DNA of 42,286 nt from an uncultured Ectothiorhodospiraceae bacterium (lineage in GTDB: Bacteria; Pseudomonadota; Gammaproteobacteria; UBA6429; Thiohalophilaceae). Location of the stretch: contig CAMYJG010000019.1 of assembly GCA_947258695.1 (NCBI GenBank), forward strand, positions 1 to 42,286. Direction: 5' to 3'. The notes under the pieces were generated by a model, which was given only the letters and a program-made list of their open reading frames with translations, did no database searches and was not told where the DNA came from. The position numbers and the translations under genes were made by a program. Shown one piece after another: positions 15,981 through 24,846 of this stretch (the stretch's first letter is position 1; every line of letters starts with the position of its first letter).

Positions 15981-17184
15981 TCTTTTTAACTCCGTGGGTG
16001 ATATGGCAAATAAATGACTTAAGATAATCAGTTTCTTTCATTGCCGGGTGTACCGGGTGATCAGCACCCTGGTGTCCTTGCTCTAAAACCCGGCAAGTCA
16101 CATCAGCCAGGTAAGAGGCTTGCCTGATTTCATTCTGTAATTGTTCACAACTAATATGATAAGAACAGGATGCAGACACTAAGATACCTTCATGTTTCAC
16201 CAGGTTCATTGCCAGTCGATTAATCCGGCGATAGGCAAGTGATCCTTCTTTTAAATCTTTTCGGCGTTTAACAAAAGCAGGAGGATCCAGAATAACAACA
16301 TCATATTTTTCTTTATCTTCGGCTAATGACTTTAATACTTCGAAGGCATCACCTTCGAGTGTATTGAAATCTTTTTCTCGATCATTTAACGCTGCACTTT
16401 GTTGCGCCAGGTTTAGTGCAAATGATGACGCATCGGTACAGGTCACTTGTTTGGCTCCCGCCTGTAATGCTTCGACACCCCAGCCGCCAACATAACTGAA
16501 GACATCAAGCACCCGCTTATTTTTTACGTAATGCTGCGTACGCTGGCGATTTAAACGGTGATCATAGAACCAGCCTGTCTTTTGCCCATGTTCCAGCGAG
16601 GTAACAAAGCGGGTATTGTTTTCTTCTAATTCGATTAACTCCGGCAGTTCACCGAGGACTGTTTTACTATAGCGCTCTAATCCCTCCAGCTCACGCGTTG
16701 CACTGTCATTACGCAACAGGATAGTTTTAGGGTTTACCACTTCAGAGAGAGCTTCAATAATATCGTCCTGAATATTATCCATCCCTGCCGTGGTGATCTG
16801 CACTACTAAAACATCATGGAAGCGATCAACAACCAGGCCGGGTAAAGCATCACTTTCGGCAAAGATTAAGCGGTAACATGGCACAGAAAAAACCTGTTGC
16901 CGCAGGTTTAATGCCTGCTGGATTTTAGCCCGTAATTCAGCGGGAGAAAGAATTTGTTTTTCAAAACGACTTACCAGGCGAGCACAAATTAAGGTATTCG
17001 GATTAACATACGCTGTACCCAGGACCTTACCCCGTGCATTGGTAACATGGCACCATTGACCGGCAGTAAAATTTTTTAATGGTGTGTGTTTAGTATCAAC
17101 TTCATTGCTATAAACCCAGGCATGTCCTGCTCGTAATCGTCTGTCTTCATTTTTTTTTAAACGTAATTCTGGTAATGCGGACAT
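15970..17184 (-). CDS. rlmI: 23S rRNA m5C methyltransferase, RlmI type
   Basis: The 404-residue protein has an N-terminal PUA-like domain (LKKNEDRRLRAGHAWVYSNE), the SAM-binding motif VLDVFSYVGGWG (225-236), DPPAF (300-304) and the catalytic-Cys motif SASCSYH (337-343). It methylates C1962 of 23S rRNA in E. coli. Length is normal (about 396). It is the upstream gene of rlmI-lgt; no clear promoter is visible in the 153 bases before it. Confidence 0.93.
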   Translation of the reverse strand: MSALPELRLKKNEDRRLRAGHAWVYSNEVDTKHTPLKNFTAGQWCHVTNARGKVLGTAYVNPNTLICARLVSRFEKQILSPAELRAKIQQALNLRQQVFSVPCYRLIFAESDALPGLVVDRFHDVLVVQITTAGMDNIQDDIIEALSEVVNPKTILLRNDSATRELEGLERYSKTVLGELPELIELEENNTRFVTSLEHGQKTGWFYDHRLNRQRTQHYVKNKRVLDVFSYVGGWGVEALQAGAKQVTCTDASSFALNLAQQSAALNDREKDFNTLEGDAFEVLKSLAEDKEKYDVVILDPPAFVKRRKDLKEGSLAYRRINRLAMNLVKHEGILVSASCSYHISCEQLQNEIRQASYLADVTCRVLEQGHQGADHPVHPAMKETDYLKSFICHITHGVKKNGR

Positions 17185-17337
17185 AAATTGTAACCACGGT
17201 AATTTATTATAAATCTAAGTTTACACCGATTACGATGGAGATAATATCGCAAACTAGTAGATGGAAAAATAAATAGAGGCTAAAACCATCCTCTTATAAG
17301 ATAGAAATTATAATTATCGCTATACAGAAGCTTATTT

Positions 17338-17664
17338 TTATTTCATCCGATAGGCATCAAAGGCAGCAAATGCCCATAGCGTGACAAATAAAATCAATAA
17401 GATATTTAAATATATATTATCTGAAAAACTACTCACACTTGCTACAGCCGCTGAAATAGATTCACTATCCATGACCGCACCGCTTTTCTGCATTTCTTCG
17501 ACAACAAGCTGTGCCTTTTTGACAACTTCACCAATAATCAAACTCAAAATAATAATAACCAGTACGATAATGCTCCAGCCTTTGTTTTTCTTATTTATGG
17601 ATAGCTGGCCTAGTCCGGGAAAAACAAGGGCTGATAATAATAATGCTTTTGTTGATTGCTTCAT
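17338..17664 (-). CDS. Small membrane protein, unrecognised
   Basis: The 108-residue protein has a first helix (LLLSALVFPGLGQL, a FPGLGQ motif like those of DUF5683/TM2-type proteins), a second (WSIIVLVIIILSLIIGEV), a soluble loop rich in Ser/Ala, and a third helix (NIYLNILLILFVTLWAFAAF). It lies six bases after the DUF924 gene, so they share a transcript. Function unknown. Confidence 0.7.
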   Translation of the reverse strand: MKQSTKALLLSALVFPGLGQLSINKKNKGWSIIVLVIIILSLIIGEVVKKAQLVVEEMQKSGAVMDSESISAAVASVSSFSDNIYLNILLILFVTLWAFAAFDAYRMK

Positions 17665-17670
17665 AATTAA

Positions 17671-18225
17671 CTAACCCTTAAAAGCATCATCGGAATTTAG
17701 GTATTCATTTTCTTCATCTGTACTTTGACGGTTTAATATTTCATTTCGATGAGGAAAACGACCAAATTTTTGCACGATAGCTCGATGATGTTTGGCAAAT
17801 TTCCAATTGTCTTCAAGCCCTGCTTTATCAAATAACTCAACGGAGAGTTCCTGATCTGTAAGATTCTCACTGTGCATCAAAGGCATATATAGAAACGCAA
17901 TTTTTTCTTTTTCAATACTTTGATCAAAACCTTTATCTAGCGCATGTTTTGTTACCTTAATAGCCATTCCCTCGGTACTGAAACTTTTTACCTCTCCCCG
18001 GAACATATTCAATGGGAACTGATCAAAAATAATGGCTAATGCCAGGCAACCCTCAGCGGTATCTTTCCATGAATTATATTCACCGCGGATTGCATTTTTC
18101 CAAATATCTTCATATTTAGTTTTAATCTCTTTATCTATTTTATCTGTTGAATTAAACCAGTAAGGTTTTACCTTTTCGGAAAACCAGTAATCGAGTATTG
18201 AAGTTGGATTAATATTTTCTGACAT
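17671..18225 (-). CDS. DUF924 family protein
   Basis: The 184-residue protein has the family signature ILDYWFSE at the N-terminus, then CLALAIIFDQFPLNMFRG, FLYMPLMHSE and AKHHRAIVQKFGRFPHRNEIL. DUF924 proteins are all-helical TPR-like cytoplasmic proteins found through bacteria and eukaryotes, without an established function. It is followed by the small membrane protein. ATG at 18225. Confidence 0.93.
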   Translation of the reverse strand: MSENINPTSILDYWFSEKVKPYWFNSTDKIDKEIKTKYEDIWKNAIRGEYNSWKDTAEGCLALAIIFDQFPLNMFRGEVKSFSTEGMAIKVTKHALDKGFDQSIEKEKIAFLYMPLMHSENLTDQELSVELFDKAGLEDNWKFAKHHRAIVQKFGRFPHRNEILNRQSTDEENEYLNSDDAFKG

Positions 18226-18274
18226 GATGTTTATCTGCTAAATTAAATTTAGTATTAATTAAATATTACTGTTA

Positions 18275-18303
18275 TAAAAAAACCCGCATTCGCGGGCTTT
18301 TTG
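18275..18303 (-). terminator. Intrinsic terminator after the PfkB gene
   Basis: The stem CCCGC/GCGGG (18283-18287, 18292-18296) is flanked by A-runs and T-runs on both sides, so it could work in both directions. It lies four bases from the PfkB stop. Confidence 0.85.
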
Positions 18304-18306
18304 AAT

Positions 18307-19236
18307 TTAGAAAGAGCTTCCAAAATTCTCTTTATATCGGGATTTAAACTCATCCATGGTAAAAGCATGATTTTGTGTACCATGAGATTCAATTTTTACG
18401 GCGCCCATTAACGAAGCGATACGACCGGTAGTATCCCAGTCAAGCTCATTCAATATGCCATAAAGAATTCCCGCCCGAAATGCATCACCACAACCGGTTG
18501 GATCATTTATGCCACTGACTTTAGCAACCGGTATTTCATGACGATGGCCTTTACTATAAATATGAGAACCTTCACCGCCACGTGTAATAATTAAGGCATC
18601 AACCATCTCTGAAATTTCATGCGGCGACTTACCGGTACGTTCTTCAAATAGCTGTGCTTCATAATCATTTAAGGCAATCCAGGTTGCTTTCTCGGCAAAC
18701 GACAGCAGGTCGTCACCATCAAACATCGGTAAACCCTGGCCCGGATCAAAAATAAAGGGGATACCTGCCTCAGCAAAATGTTCAGCGTGTTGTAGCATAC
18801 CGTCGCGCCCATCCGGAGCAACGATACCCACTTGAACACCTTCTGTTTTTAAAACACTGTTCTCATGAGAGAGACTCATTGCACCGGGGTGAAAAGCGGT
18901 TATCTGGTTATCATCCTGGTCTGTTGTGATATAAGCTTGACCAGTATACATATCCACTTCTTTTAAATACTTGCGGCTGATACCAAACTTATCCATCCAT
19001 TCAGCATACGGGCCAAAATCTTTACCAACCGTGCCCATGGGTAAAGGTTCTTCACCTAATAATTTAAGATTAAATGCAATGTTACCGGCACAGCCACCAA
19101 ACTCTCTGCGCATATCAGGGACTAAAAAAGAAACATTTAAAATATGTACCTGTTCCGGAAGGATATGGTTCTTGAATTTATCGTGAAACACCATAATAGT
19201 GTCATAAGCAAATGAACCACAAATTAATGCTGACAT
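18307..19236 (-). CDS. PfkB-family kinase, adenosine-kinase-like
   Basis: The 309-residue protein belongs to the ribokinase/PfkB fold. Residues 47-56 (GGCAGNIAFN) are the substrate-binding signature, and DPTGCGDAFRAG near 242-253 is the ATP-binding and catalytic-base motif. Similar proteins with a SALICGSFAYDTIM start are often annotated as adenosine kinase, but the sugar specificity cannot be fixed from sequence. It is a single gene with its own terminator. Confidence 0.85.
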   Translation of the reverse strand: MSALICGSFAYDTIMVFHDKFKNHILPEQVHILNVSFLVPDMRREFGGCAGNIAFNLKLLGEEPLPMGTVGKDFGPYAEWMDKFGISRKYLKEVDMYTGQAYITTDQDDNQITAFHPGAMSLSHENSVLKTEGVQVGIVAPDGRDGMLQHAEHFAEAGIPFIFDPGQGLPMFDGDDLLSFAEKATWIALNDYEAQLFEERTGKSPHEISEMVDALIITRGGEGSHIYSKGHRHEIPVAKVSGINDPTGCGDAFRAGILYGILNELDWDTTGRIASLMGAVKIESHGTQNHAFTMDEFKSRYKENFGSSF

Positions 19237-19288
19237 AAAAAGACTCCATGAATTATTGTTGGCCTATATTAAAAGAAAACGGAGACAT

Positions 19289-19309
19289 AAAAAAGGGCCC
19301 GAAGGCCCT
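19289..19309 (-). terminator. Intrinsic terminator after the first DUF5666 gene
   Basis: AGGGCC/GGCCCT (19294-19299, 19304-19309) with a tetraloop, followed on the minus strand by TTTTTT. It stands 37 bases after the DUF5666 stop. Confidence 0.85.
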
Positions 19310-19346
19310 CAAATCACTAGCTTTATATTATTATTATTATATAAAC

Positions 19347-20366
19347 TTATTCAAATTCAATTGACTCAGCAATTAACTTGCCATTTTGAATTTCTCCTTC
19401 AACTTCGAGTTTAACTCCTACCAATATACCAGATACAGCAGAAGCGGTACCCTCATAGGTAGTGGTTGTCTCGACCTGAACGGTGACACCACTTAGTTCG
19501 AAGGTACATGGCGCAGTCGCTCCACAAGCCGTCGACGCAAGACCTTCTACTTCAGCTTTATATCCTTCCAGCTCTGGATTACTTTCATCAAAACTTTCAT
19601 CTTCAAGTTCCACGTTTTCTAATGCTGTCAGTAGATCAGAGCCGTTAAAGGTACCTTTTGCTTCAATAAACTGGCCATCAAAACTCGTTATATCCTGACC
19701 AATTCCAGATGTTGAAATCCTTAACCCGCCAATTTGTAACTCGTACTGACTGTTTACTGAGGCAACCCCTTTTATTTCAAACTTATCTGCAGGCTGATAC
19801 GTATCTTCTTTTTTCTCAATATAAGCGGCTTGTATCTCACCGTTAGTTTCTCTAAAGCCACTTATCTCAACCACTTGTCCATCAGCAATATCGCCTATAC
19901 CTGTCAGGCCATCATCATAAATGGTGGTATTAGAAACGTTCACAGTTTGTCCAAGTGCAACAAAACTGGTGGCACCCGCACCTGGTGTACCCACTACAGG
20001 ACCTTCAAGAATATCTTCATAAGATATGGTTTCAGCAACCCCTGTCACGCCATCATCATTTATTGTGCCGACAACGGTTACCACCATGCCTTCACTTAAG
20101 TATGCAGCCAGTTCTGTTGTATCATCAGACTCAATGGAATTTAAAGTAATGGCCCCTGCTTCATCATCTTCTTCTATGACTTTTGCACCCGATGTACTGA
20201 ACTCAACGCCGTTAACCCAAATACTACCAAATGCAGTGACTGATCCACTCGAGATGCCCGTGCCACCGATACCACCTTCTGAAACCTGGGTACCACCGCC
20301 ACCACAACTGGCCAGCAGCATGCCGATGACTAATCCGATAATGCTATTACTAATTCGCTTGAACAT
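19347..20366 (-). CDS. DUF5666 lipoprotein, downstream of DUF6502
   Basis: The ATG at 20366 (339 residues) follows AGAGGG by eight bases; the GTG at 20375 is an alternative. The lipobox LLASC gives an Lgt-modified Cys followed by GGGG. The rest is a chain of repeated beta modules with the signature of DUF5666 (GSVTAFGSIWVNGVEF, then ISGF, LQIGGLRI, LEVEGEIQNGKLIAESIEFE). Acidic residues prevail. It overlaps the end of the DUF6502 gene by 17 bases, so it is read from the same message. It probably sits on the outer membrane or in the periplasm; no activity is known for the family. Confidence 0.88.
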   Translation of the reverse strand: MFKRISNSIIGLVIGMLLASCGGGGTQVSEGGIGGTGISSGSVTAFGSIWVNGVEFSTSGAKVIEEDDEAGAITLNSIESDDTTELAAYLSEGMVVTVVGTINDDGVTGVAETISYEDILEGPVVGTPGAGATSFVALGQTVNVSNTTIYDDGLTGIGDIADGQVVEISGFRETNGEIQAAYIEKKEDTYQPADKFEIKGVASVNSQYELQIGGLRISTSGIGQDITSFDGQFIEAKGTFNGSDLLTALENVELEDESFDESNPELEGYKAEVEGLASTACGATAPCTFELSGVTVQVETTTTYEGTASAVSGILVGVKLEVEGEIQNGKLIAESIEFE

Positions 20367-21186
20367 CTTCTTCACCCTCTAATACATCTTCTTCGAAATA
20401 GTAGATGCCCAGGCCGGCGTGTTTTCTGCCGCTGCCTGTGATTTGTGGATTACTATCACGATCTTGTTTGACTAAATAACGATTAATTTCTTCTAAAAGT
20501 TCCTGGGCTTTATCACGACTGAGCTCACGTAGTTGAGGAAGTATTTCCTCAGGTAAGTTGTCGTAAGCCACTTTTCGCTGAAAAAGTGGTTTCTCCTGGG
20601 TATTCTCAAGATTATGATCAATCGTATTAATTAATAACGCCACATCTGTGCCAAGAATATACATTTTCTCTTCTTCACCCTCGGCCGGCACATAAGCATG
20701 AGTCAGTAGTTTTACTTCATCATTTTTAAGTTCAACGGCCTTAACCCGAACCAGTTCATCAAGAACAGCACGCACTGGCATATCACCACTGTATGCTTTA
20801 ACCAGTTCGGCAAAACTATTTTTACCCTCAAGGTGTAAAACTGCCGCTTCACCTTCTGCATCGATAAACTGTTTATCCCTAAGCCAACCAGAAATCACCC
20901 TTGCAGCACGGTTATATTGGCGTGCTATAGCCTCATCATCAGGTGTTTCAATAGACTCAATCCGGGACACTTCTTTTCGCGATAAACCGGTCAGAACCGA
21001 CACCCTTGAAACGGTTTGCTTACGCCCGGGAACCGCAAATTCCTTGTCCGCCACGTCGACATAAACCCATTTGGCCAGATCAGAAAAAGTGCCATAGGAA
21101 ATACCGTGACGCAGTAATAATCGTACTAATGGTCTTAGCATGCGTAATATGGCTGCTGATAAGGCTTTTGTTACTTTTTGGGTCAT
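20350..21186 (-). CDS. DUF6502 protein, likely DNA-binding
   Basis: The ATG at 21186 gives 278 residues; TTG at 21195 is better spaced from an AGGG and remains possible. N-terminal region: LRPLVRLLLRHGISYGTFSDLAKWVYVDVA, followed by SRVSVLTGLSRKEVSRI, which has the look of a helix-turn-helix recognition segment. The middle and C-terminus are helical and acidic. DUF6502 proteins are frequently next to DUF5666 lipoproteins; here it lies between two of them and overlaps one. I infer a transcription regulator of the locus; this is not proven. Confidence 0.82.
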   Translation of the reverse strand: MTQKVTKALSAAILRMLRPLVRLLLRHGISYGTFSDLAKWVYVDVADKEFAVPGRKQTVSRVSVLTGLSRKEVSRIESIETPDDEAIARQYNRAARVISGWLRDKQFIDAEGEAAVLHLEGKNSFAELVKAYSGDMPVRAVLDELVRVKAVELKNDEVKLLTHAYVPAEGEEEKMYILGTDVALLINTIDHNLENTQEKPLFQRKVAYDNLPEEILPQLRELSRDKAQELLEEINRYLVKQDRDSNPQITGSGRKHAGLGIYYFEEDVLEGEEDVQAN

Positions 21187-21187
21187 A

Positions 21188-21197
21188 TTTCCCAATT
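21188..21197 (-). promoter_or_regulatory. TTGGGA-type motif upstream of DUF6502
   Basis: The ten bases TTTCCCAATT at 21188-21197 recur at 22630-22639 in front of the second DUF5666 gene. A shared operator is possible. Confidence 0.35.
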
Positions 21198-21253
21198 CTA
21201 CCCTATTTCAGTTGTGAATTTCGGTAAATACACACACTTTTTTAAAATTTAGT

Positions 21254-21282
21254 AAAAAATAGGGGCAGATTTACCTGCCCCT
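21254..21282 (-). terminator. Intrinsic terminator after the second DUF5666 gene
   Basis: An eight-pair stem AGGGGCAG/CTGCCCCT (21261-21268, 21275-21282) with a six-base loop is followed on the minus strand by ATTTTTT. Confidence 0.88.
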
Positions 21283-21315
21283 GTTCAATAAAACTTCTTC
21301 TACACAGGATGCAGC

Positions 21316-22563
21316 TTAAAGTTTTATTTTTCTTTCCAGCTTGATCGCAATTCCGCTGTCAGGATCAACGTAAACTTCAACGGTTTCATCATTGTTCAGA
21401 TAGGTCAGGTTGAATTTACTGACATTGGCTGTGCTATCGTCTTCCATAATGGTCGTGTTATTCACGGTTACATTCACTGGACTTGCACAATTCACAGTCA
21501 GCGTTCCAGAATTCATTTCACCTGGTGTCAGCGACAAGTTAGATACCGTCCCGGTACACTCAGTGTTATCTGAAATGTCATCTTCAAACTCAACAGATTC
21601 TGCAAGCAAAACACCATTTTCAAAGTGTCCTTCGACTTCAAGGTAAAGTTTGCCAAGCATATTGGTATCTTCCATTGCGCTTTGTAATGTAGTCACACCA
21701 TCCATTTCTTCAAACTCGGTAGTGTTGCTAACCTGGACTTTTTGCTCACCAACCATAAATTCATTATTAGAAAGAACAGAAGCGAGTACACCATAGATTT
21801 CGACTTCTTCATCATCATCACCGTGGTAACCCAGTTTGCCACCATCTTCAATTTCAATACTGGTTACTTGTTTACTGGTATCAAACTTAACTTCAACCAG
21901 AAGGCCATCAGTAATAGTGAATCCAAGAGGGGGAAGCGATGAGTAATCAATAGAAAGGGCACCGATATCAAAGCTGCCAGTGATAGGGCTTTGTACGACA
22001 CCTTTAAGCTCAAGTTCACCAATGTATCCGCTTAACGTCGTCGCTTTAACTTCGATACGGGTCGCCAAAATCGTACCTTGCTCTGAGGTGTAACCATGTA
22101 TTTCAACAATATGATCGGCGACAATATCCGCCAGTGTCGCAACTGAACCGGTATAATCTTCAAACGTTGTCATATCGGTAATTGTTACTGTTTGACCCAT
22201 AACAACCATCGTGCCATCCGTCGCAAAAGAATTGCTGTCTACCCAGCCTTCTAGTTCATCAGCAGAAGTGATCGAGGTCGCCGTGCCCGTGGTGCAGTTT
22301 GCTGAACCCGTTACAACAACAACATCACCAACTGATAAATCATCCTCGCTTGCACTTTGTCCATCAACGTAAATACTTGCGGAATCAGTTTCGTATTCAC
22401 AACCATTGACATAAACACTGCCAAACCCGGACACAACACCCACTGTTTTATTAGCTGCTGGAGCAGTATTTGAGCCAGTGCTGCTGCTGCCGCCTCCGCA
22501 AGCGGACAAACCGAGCGCAGCGACGACTGCAAGACTGACATACGATAATTTTGAGATATTCAT
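21316..22563 (-). CDS. DUF5666 lipoprotein, upstream copy
   Basis: The 415-residue lipoprotein has the lipobox LGLSAC and a Gly/Ser-rich tether. It has DUF5666 modules: VGVVSGFGSVYVNGCEYET, VVTGSANCTTGTATSI, VMGQTVTITD, LKGVVQSPITGSFDIGALSI, LEVEGHFENGVLLAESVEFE. It shares the VNG(C/V)E and ENG.LLAESVEFE blocks with the other DUF5666 protein at 19347 but is longer by about 70 residues at the C-terminus. It has its own upstream region with palindromes and its own terminator. Likely on the cell surface; function unknown. Confidence 0.87.
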   Translation of the reverse strand: MNISKLSYVSLAVVAALGLSACGGGSSSTGSNTAPAANKTVGVVSGFGSVYVNGCEYETDSASIYVDGQSASEDDLSVGDVVVVTGSANCTTGTATSITSADELEGWVDSNSFATDGTMVVMGQTVTITDMTTFEDYTGSVATLADIVADHIVEIHGYTSEQGTILATRIEVKATTLSGYIGELELKGVVQSPITGSFDIGALSIDYSSLPPLGFTITDGLLVEVKFDTSKQVTSIEIEDGGKLGYHGDDDEEVEIYGVLASVLSNNEFMVGEQKVQVSNTTEFEEMDGVTTLQSAMEDTNMLGKLYLEVEGHFENGVLLAESVEFEDDISDNTECTGTVSNLSLTPGEMNSGTLTVNCASPVNVTVNNTTIMEDDSTANVSKFNLTYLNNDETVEVYVDPDSGIAIKLERKIKL

Positions 22564-22611
22564 TTTTCTCTCCCTTAGTTTTGCTTAATCAAAGCCAGTC
22601 TTTTACTGACC

Positions 22612-22639
22612 TCCCATATTTGGGATTATTTTCCCAATT
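22612..22639 (-). promoter_or_regulatory. TCCCA/TGGGA inverted repeats upstream of DUF5666
   Basis: TCCCA-tatt-TGGGA (22612-22625) is followed by a second palindrome TTGGGA-ttattt-TCCCAA (22620-22637). Half-sites are shared with the motif in front of DUF6502. An operator array is possible, but no regulator is proven. Confidence 0.4.
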
Positions 22640-22774
22640 ATAGATCAAATCAAGCAGAAATTACAAGTGAAGTGCGTATTTGTGTTGCAATTCACGTAAT
22701 TAAACGTACTTATTTCAGGGTTATTAAGTTATGCCGCTGTTAAAGACATACAAGAAATTAGGAGACAGAAGACT

Positions 22775-23143
22775 TTAAGCGAAATGTTTATAGGCAATCA
22801 GACCCCAGATCACTGCCACATTAACGAGTGACAGTAATACAGCTGCTGAACCAATGTCCTTAGCCCGGCCTGAAAGGGTATGCAATTCACCACCGAAACG
22901 ATCCACCACCGCTTCGATGCCTGAATTTAATAACTCAACGATCATCACCAGTATCACACTACCAATCAACAGGCTAAGTTCGACGGCATCGGTCGTGATC
23001 CAAATTGCAAGCGGTACCAGAACGACGGTTAGTGCGAGTTCCTGGCGAAAAGCCGCTTCATATTTAAAGGCGGCTTTAAATCCTTTCCAGGAATAGCCGG
23101 CAGCATTAATAATTCGAGTTATGCCTGTCGCACCAGGTTTCAT
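22775..23143 (-). CDS. dgkA: Diacylglycerol kinase
   Basis: The 122-residue membrane kinase phosphorylates diacylglycerol to phosphatidic acid. The signature is ELLNSGIEAVVDRFGGELH with the catalytic Glu residues, plus three hydrophobic helices and an N-terminal amphipathic part (RIINAAGYSWKGFKAAFKYEAAFRQE). Length equals that of E. coli DgkA. It starts 38 bases after gcvPB on the same strand, so it may be the last gene of the glycine-cleavage transcript, an unusual companion. Confidence 0.96.
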   Translation of the reverse strand: MKPGATGITRIINAAGYSWKGFKAAFKYEAAFRQELALTVVLVPLAIWITTDAVELSLLIGSVILVMIVELLNSGIEAVVDRFGGELHTLSGRAKDIGSAAVLLSLVNVAVIWGLIAYKHFA

Positions 23144-23181
23144 ACTTTTTTCCTTTATTATTGTTGTTGTTATGAATCTGC

Positions 23182-24648
23182 TTAAGCTTGTTGTTGTTTC
23201 CAGGTGAGATCTAATTCTTTAGCCGCTTTAACATCATCCAGTCTTCTTACTGGTAATGTATAAGGCGCACCCTTCACTTTTTCAGCATCGGTTTCCGCTT
23301 CTTTTTGAATTGCTATCATCGCTTCGATAAAACCATCTAAGGCATCTTGTGCTTCAGTTTCAGTTGGCTCAATTAAGAAACATTCCGGAACCAATAGTGG
23401 AAAGTAGGTGGTTGGTGCATGGAAACCATAGTCGAGCAAACGTTTTGCGAAATCCATGGCATTTACATTCAACTCTTTAGCCTGTTTTTTCAGGGTAACG
23501 ATAAACTCATGTGTCGCTTTACGATTAGGGAAAGCCAGTTCAAAACCGGCAGCCTCAAGCTTCTTCATCATGTAGTTTGCATTCAAGGTTGCGTATTCAG
23601 CAACCCGCTGCATACCATCACGACCGAGTAAACGAGCATAAATATAGGCACGCAATAACACACCCGCGTTGCCCATAAAGGCAGATAAACGACCGATACT
23701 ATTCGGGTTATCCTTTTCAGTGATAACCTGGTATTCATCACTAACTTTTGTCACCATCGGTACAGGTAAGTAAGGAATCAAGCGTTCACTGACACCCACC
23801 GGACCAGCACCTGGACCACCACCACCATGTGGCGTTGAGAACGTTTTATGCAGGTTCATATGAATAACATCAAAGCCCATATCACCCGGTTTAACTTTAC
23901 CTAAAATAGCATTAAGGTTGGCACCATCGTAGTAAAGTAAACCACCGGCCTTATGCACGATATCGGCAATCTCTTTAATCTTACGTTCAAAAACACCAAG
24001 CGTTGATGGATTGGTTAACATGATACCGGCTGTTTGTGGTCCAACTGCTTGTTTCAGTGCATCAATATCTACATCACCATCGCTATTAGTTGGAATTTCC
24101 CGAACTTTAAAGTTACACATGGTCGCCGTTGCCGGGTTAGTGCCGTGTGCCGCATCGGGTACTAAGATTTCGGTACGTTCTGGATCGCCTTTACCACCAT
24201 TTTGCGCATCATGGTAAGCACGAATCATGGCAACTCCGGCAAACTCACCTTGCGCACCGGCCATCGGTGATAATGAGACTTCTTTCATGCCCGTTACATC
24301 TTTTAAGATTTCCTGTAAGTCATACATACAGCTTAAGAAACCCTGGCTCATATTAACGGGACTATCCGGATGACGGTTTAAGAAACCCGGTAACATGGAT
24401 AATGAATTACAACCACGTGGGTTGTATTTCATGGTGCATGAACCTAACGGGTAAAAATGCGTATCGATAGAAAAGTTTTTCGTTGAAAGCCGGGTGTAAT
24501 GACGCACGGCCTGCATTTCTGATACTTCGGGTAATAACGGTTTATCGTTACGTAAAAATTCAGCTGGAATATCTGAAACTGCTTTAGTACCTGCTGGTTG
24601 CTGTGCAGTATTTACCCGACCATTTCTTGATTGTTCAAAAATTAACAT
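23182..24648 (-). CDS. gcvPB: Glycine dehydrogenase (decarboxylating) subunit 2
   Basis: The 488-residue protein is the C-terminal half of the P protein in split form. The PLP-binding lysine is Lys268 in [18 protein letters not shown]. Other blocks: [52 protein letters not shown]. Together with GcvPA it decarboxylates glycine and passes the aminomethyl group to the lipoyl arm of GcvH. It is separated from gcvPA by 198 bases holding a repeat with inverted ends. Confidence 0.98.
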   Translation of the reverse strand: MLIFEQSRNGRVNTAQQPAGTKAVSDIPAEFLRNDKPLLPEVSEMQAVRHYTRLSTKNFSIDTHFYPLGSCTMKYNPRGCNSLSMLPGFLNRHPDSPVNMSQGFLSCMYDLQEILKDVTGMKEVSLSPMAGAQGEFAGVAMIRAYHDAQNGGKGDPERTEILVPDAAHGTNPATATMCNFKVREIPTNSDGDVDIDALKQAVGPQTAGIMLTNPSTLGVFERKIKEIADIVHKAGGLLYYDGANLNAILGKVKPGDMGFDVIHMNLHKTFSTPHGGGGPGAGPVGVSERLIPYLPVPMVTKVSDEYQVITEKDNPNSIGRLSAFMGNAGVLLRAYIYARLLGRDGMQRVAEYATLNANYMMKKLEAAGFELAFPNRKATHEFIVTLKKQAKELNVNAMDFAKRLLDYGFHAPTTYFPLLVPECFLIEPTETEAQDALDGFIEAMIAIQKEAETDAEKVKGAPYTLPVRRLDDVKAAKELDLTWKQQQA

Positions 24649-24690
24649 CGTGAACCTCTGTTATCTTTTTAATATACTTTATTTAAAGCT

Positions 24691-24800
24691 GTCATTGCAC
24701 CCAGAGAACGGGCATAAACGATGGAACAAAGTGACTGCAGCAATCTCATGGTTGACTACATTTTCATGGAGATTGCTTCGTCGTTCCTCCTCGCAATGAC
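24691..24800. repeat. REP-like element with nested inverted repeats
   Basis: Outer ends GTCATTGC (24691-24698) and GCAATGAC (24793-24800) are inverted, and inner ends GCAATCTC (24740-24747) and GAGATTGC (24769-24776) are inverted again. The minus-strand start GTCATTGCGAGGAGGAACGA resembles a repeat type common in gammaproteobacterial intergenic DNA. It fills the gcvPA-gcvPB gap. Confidence 0.8.
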
Positions 24801-24846
24801 GCGTATTTTTTTAAGCCATATTTGGATTAAATGGACTCGAATAAGT

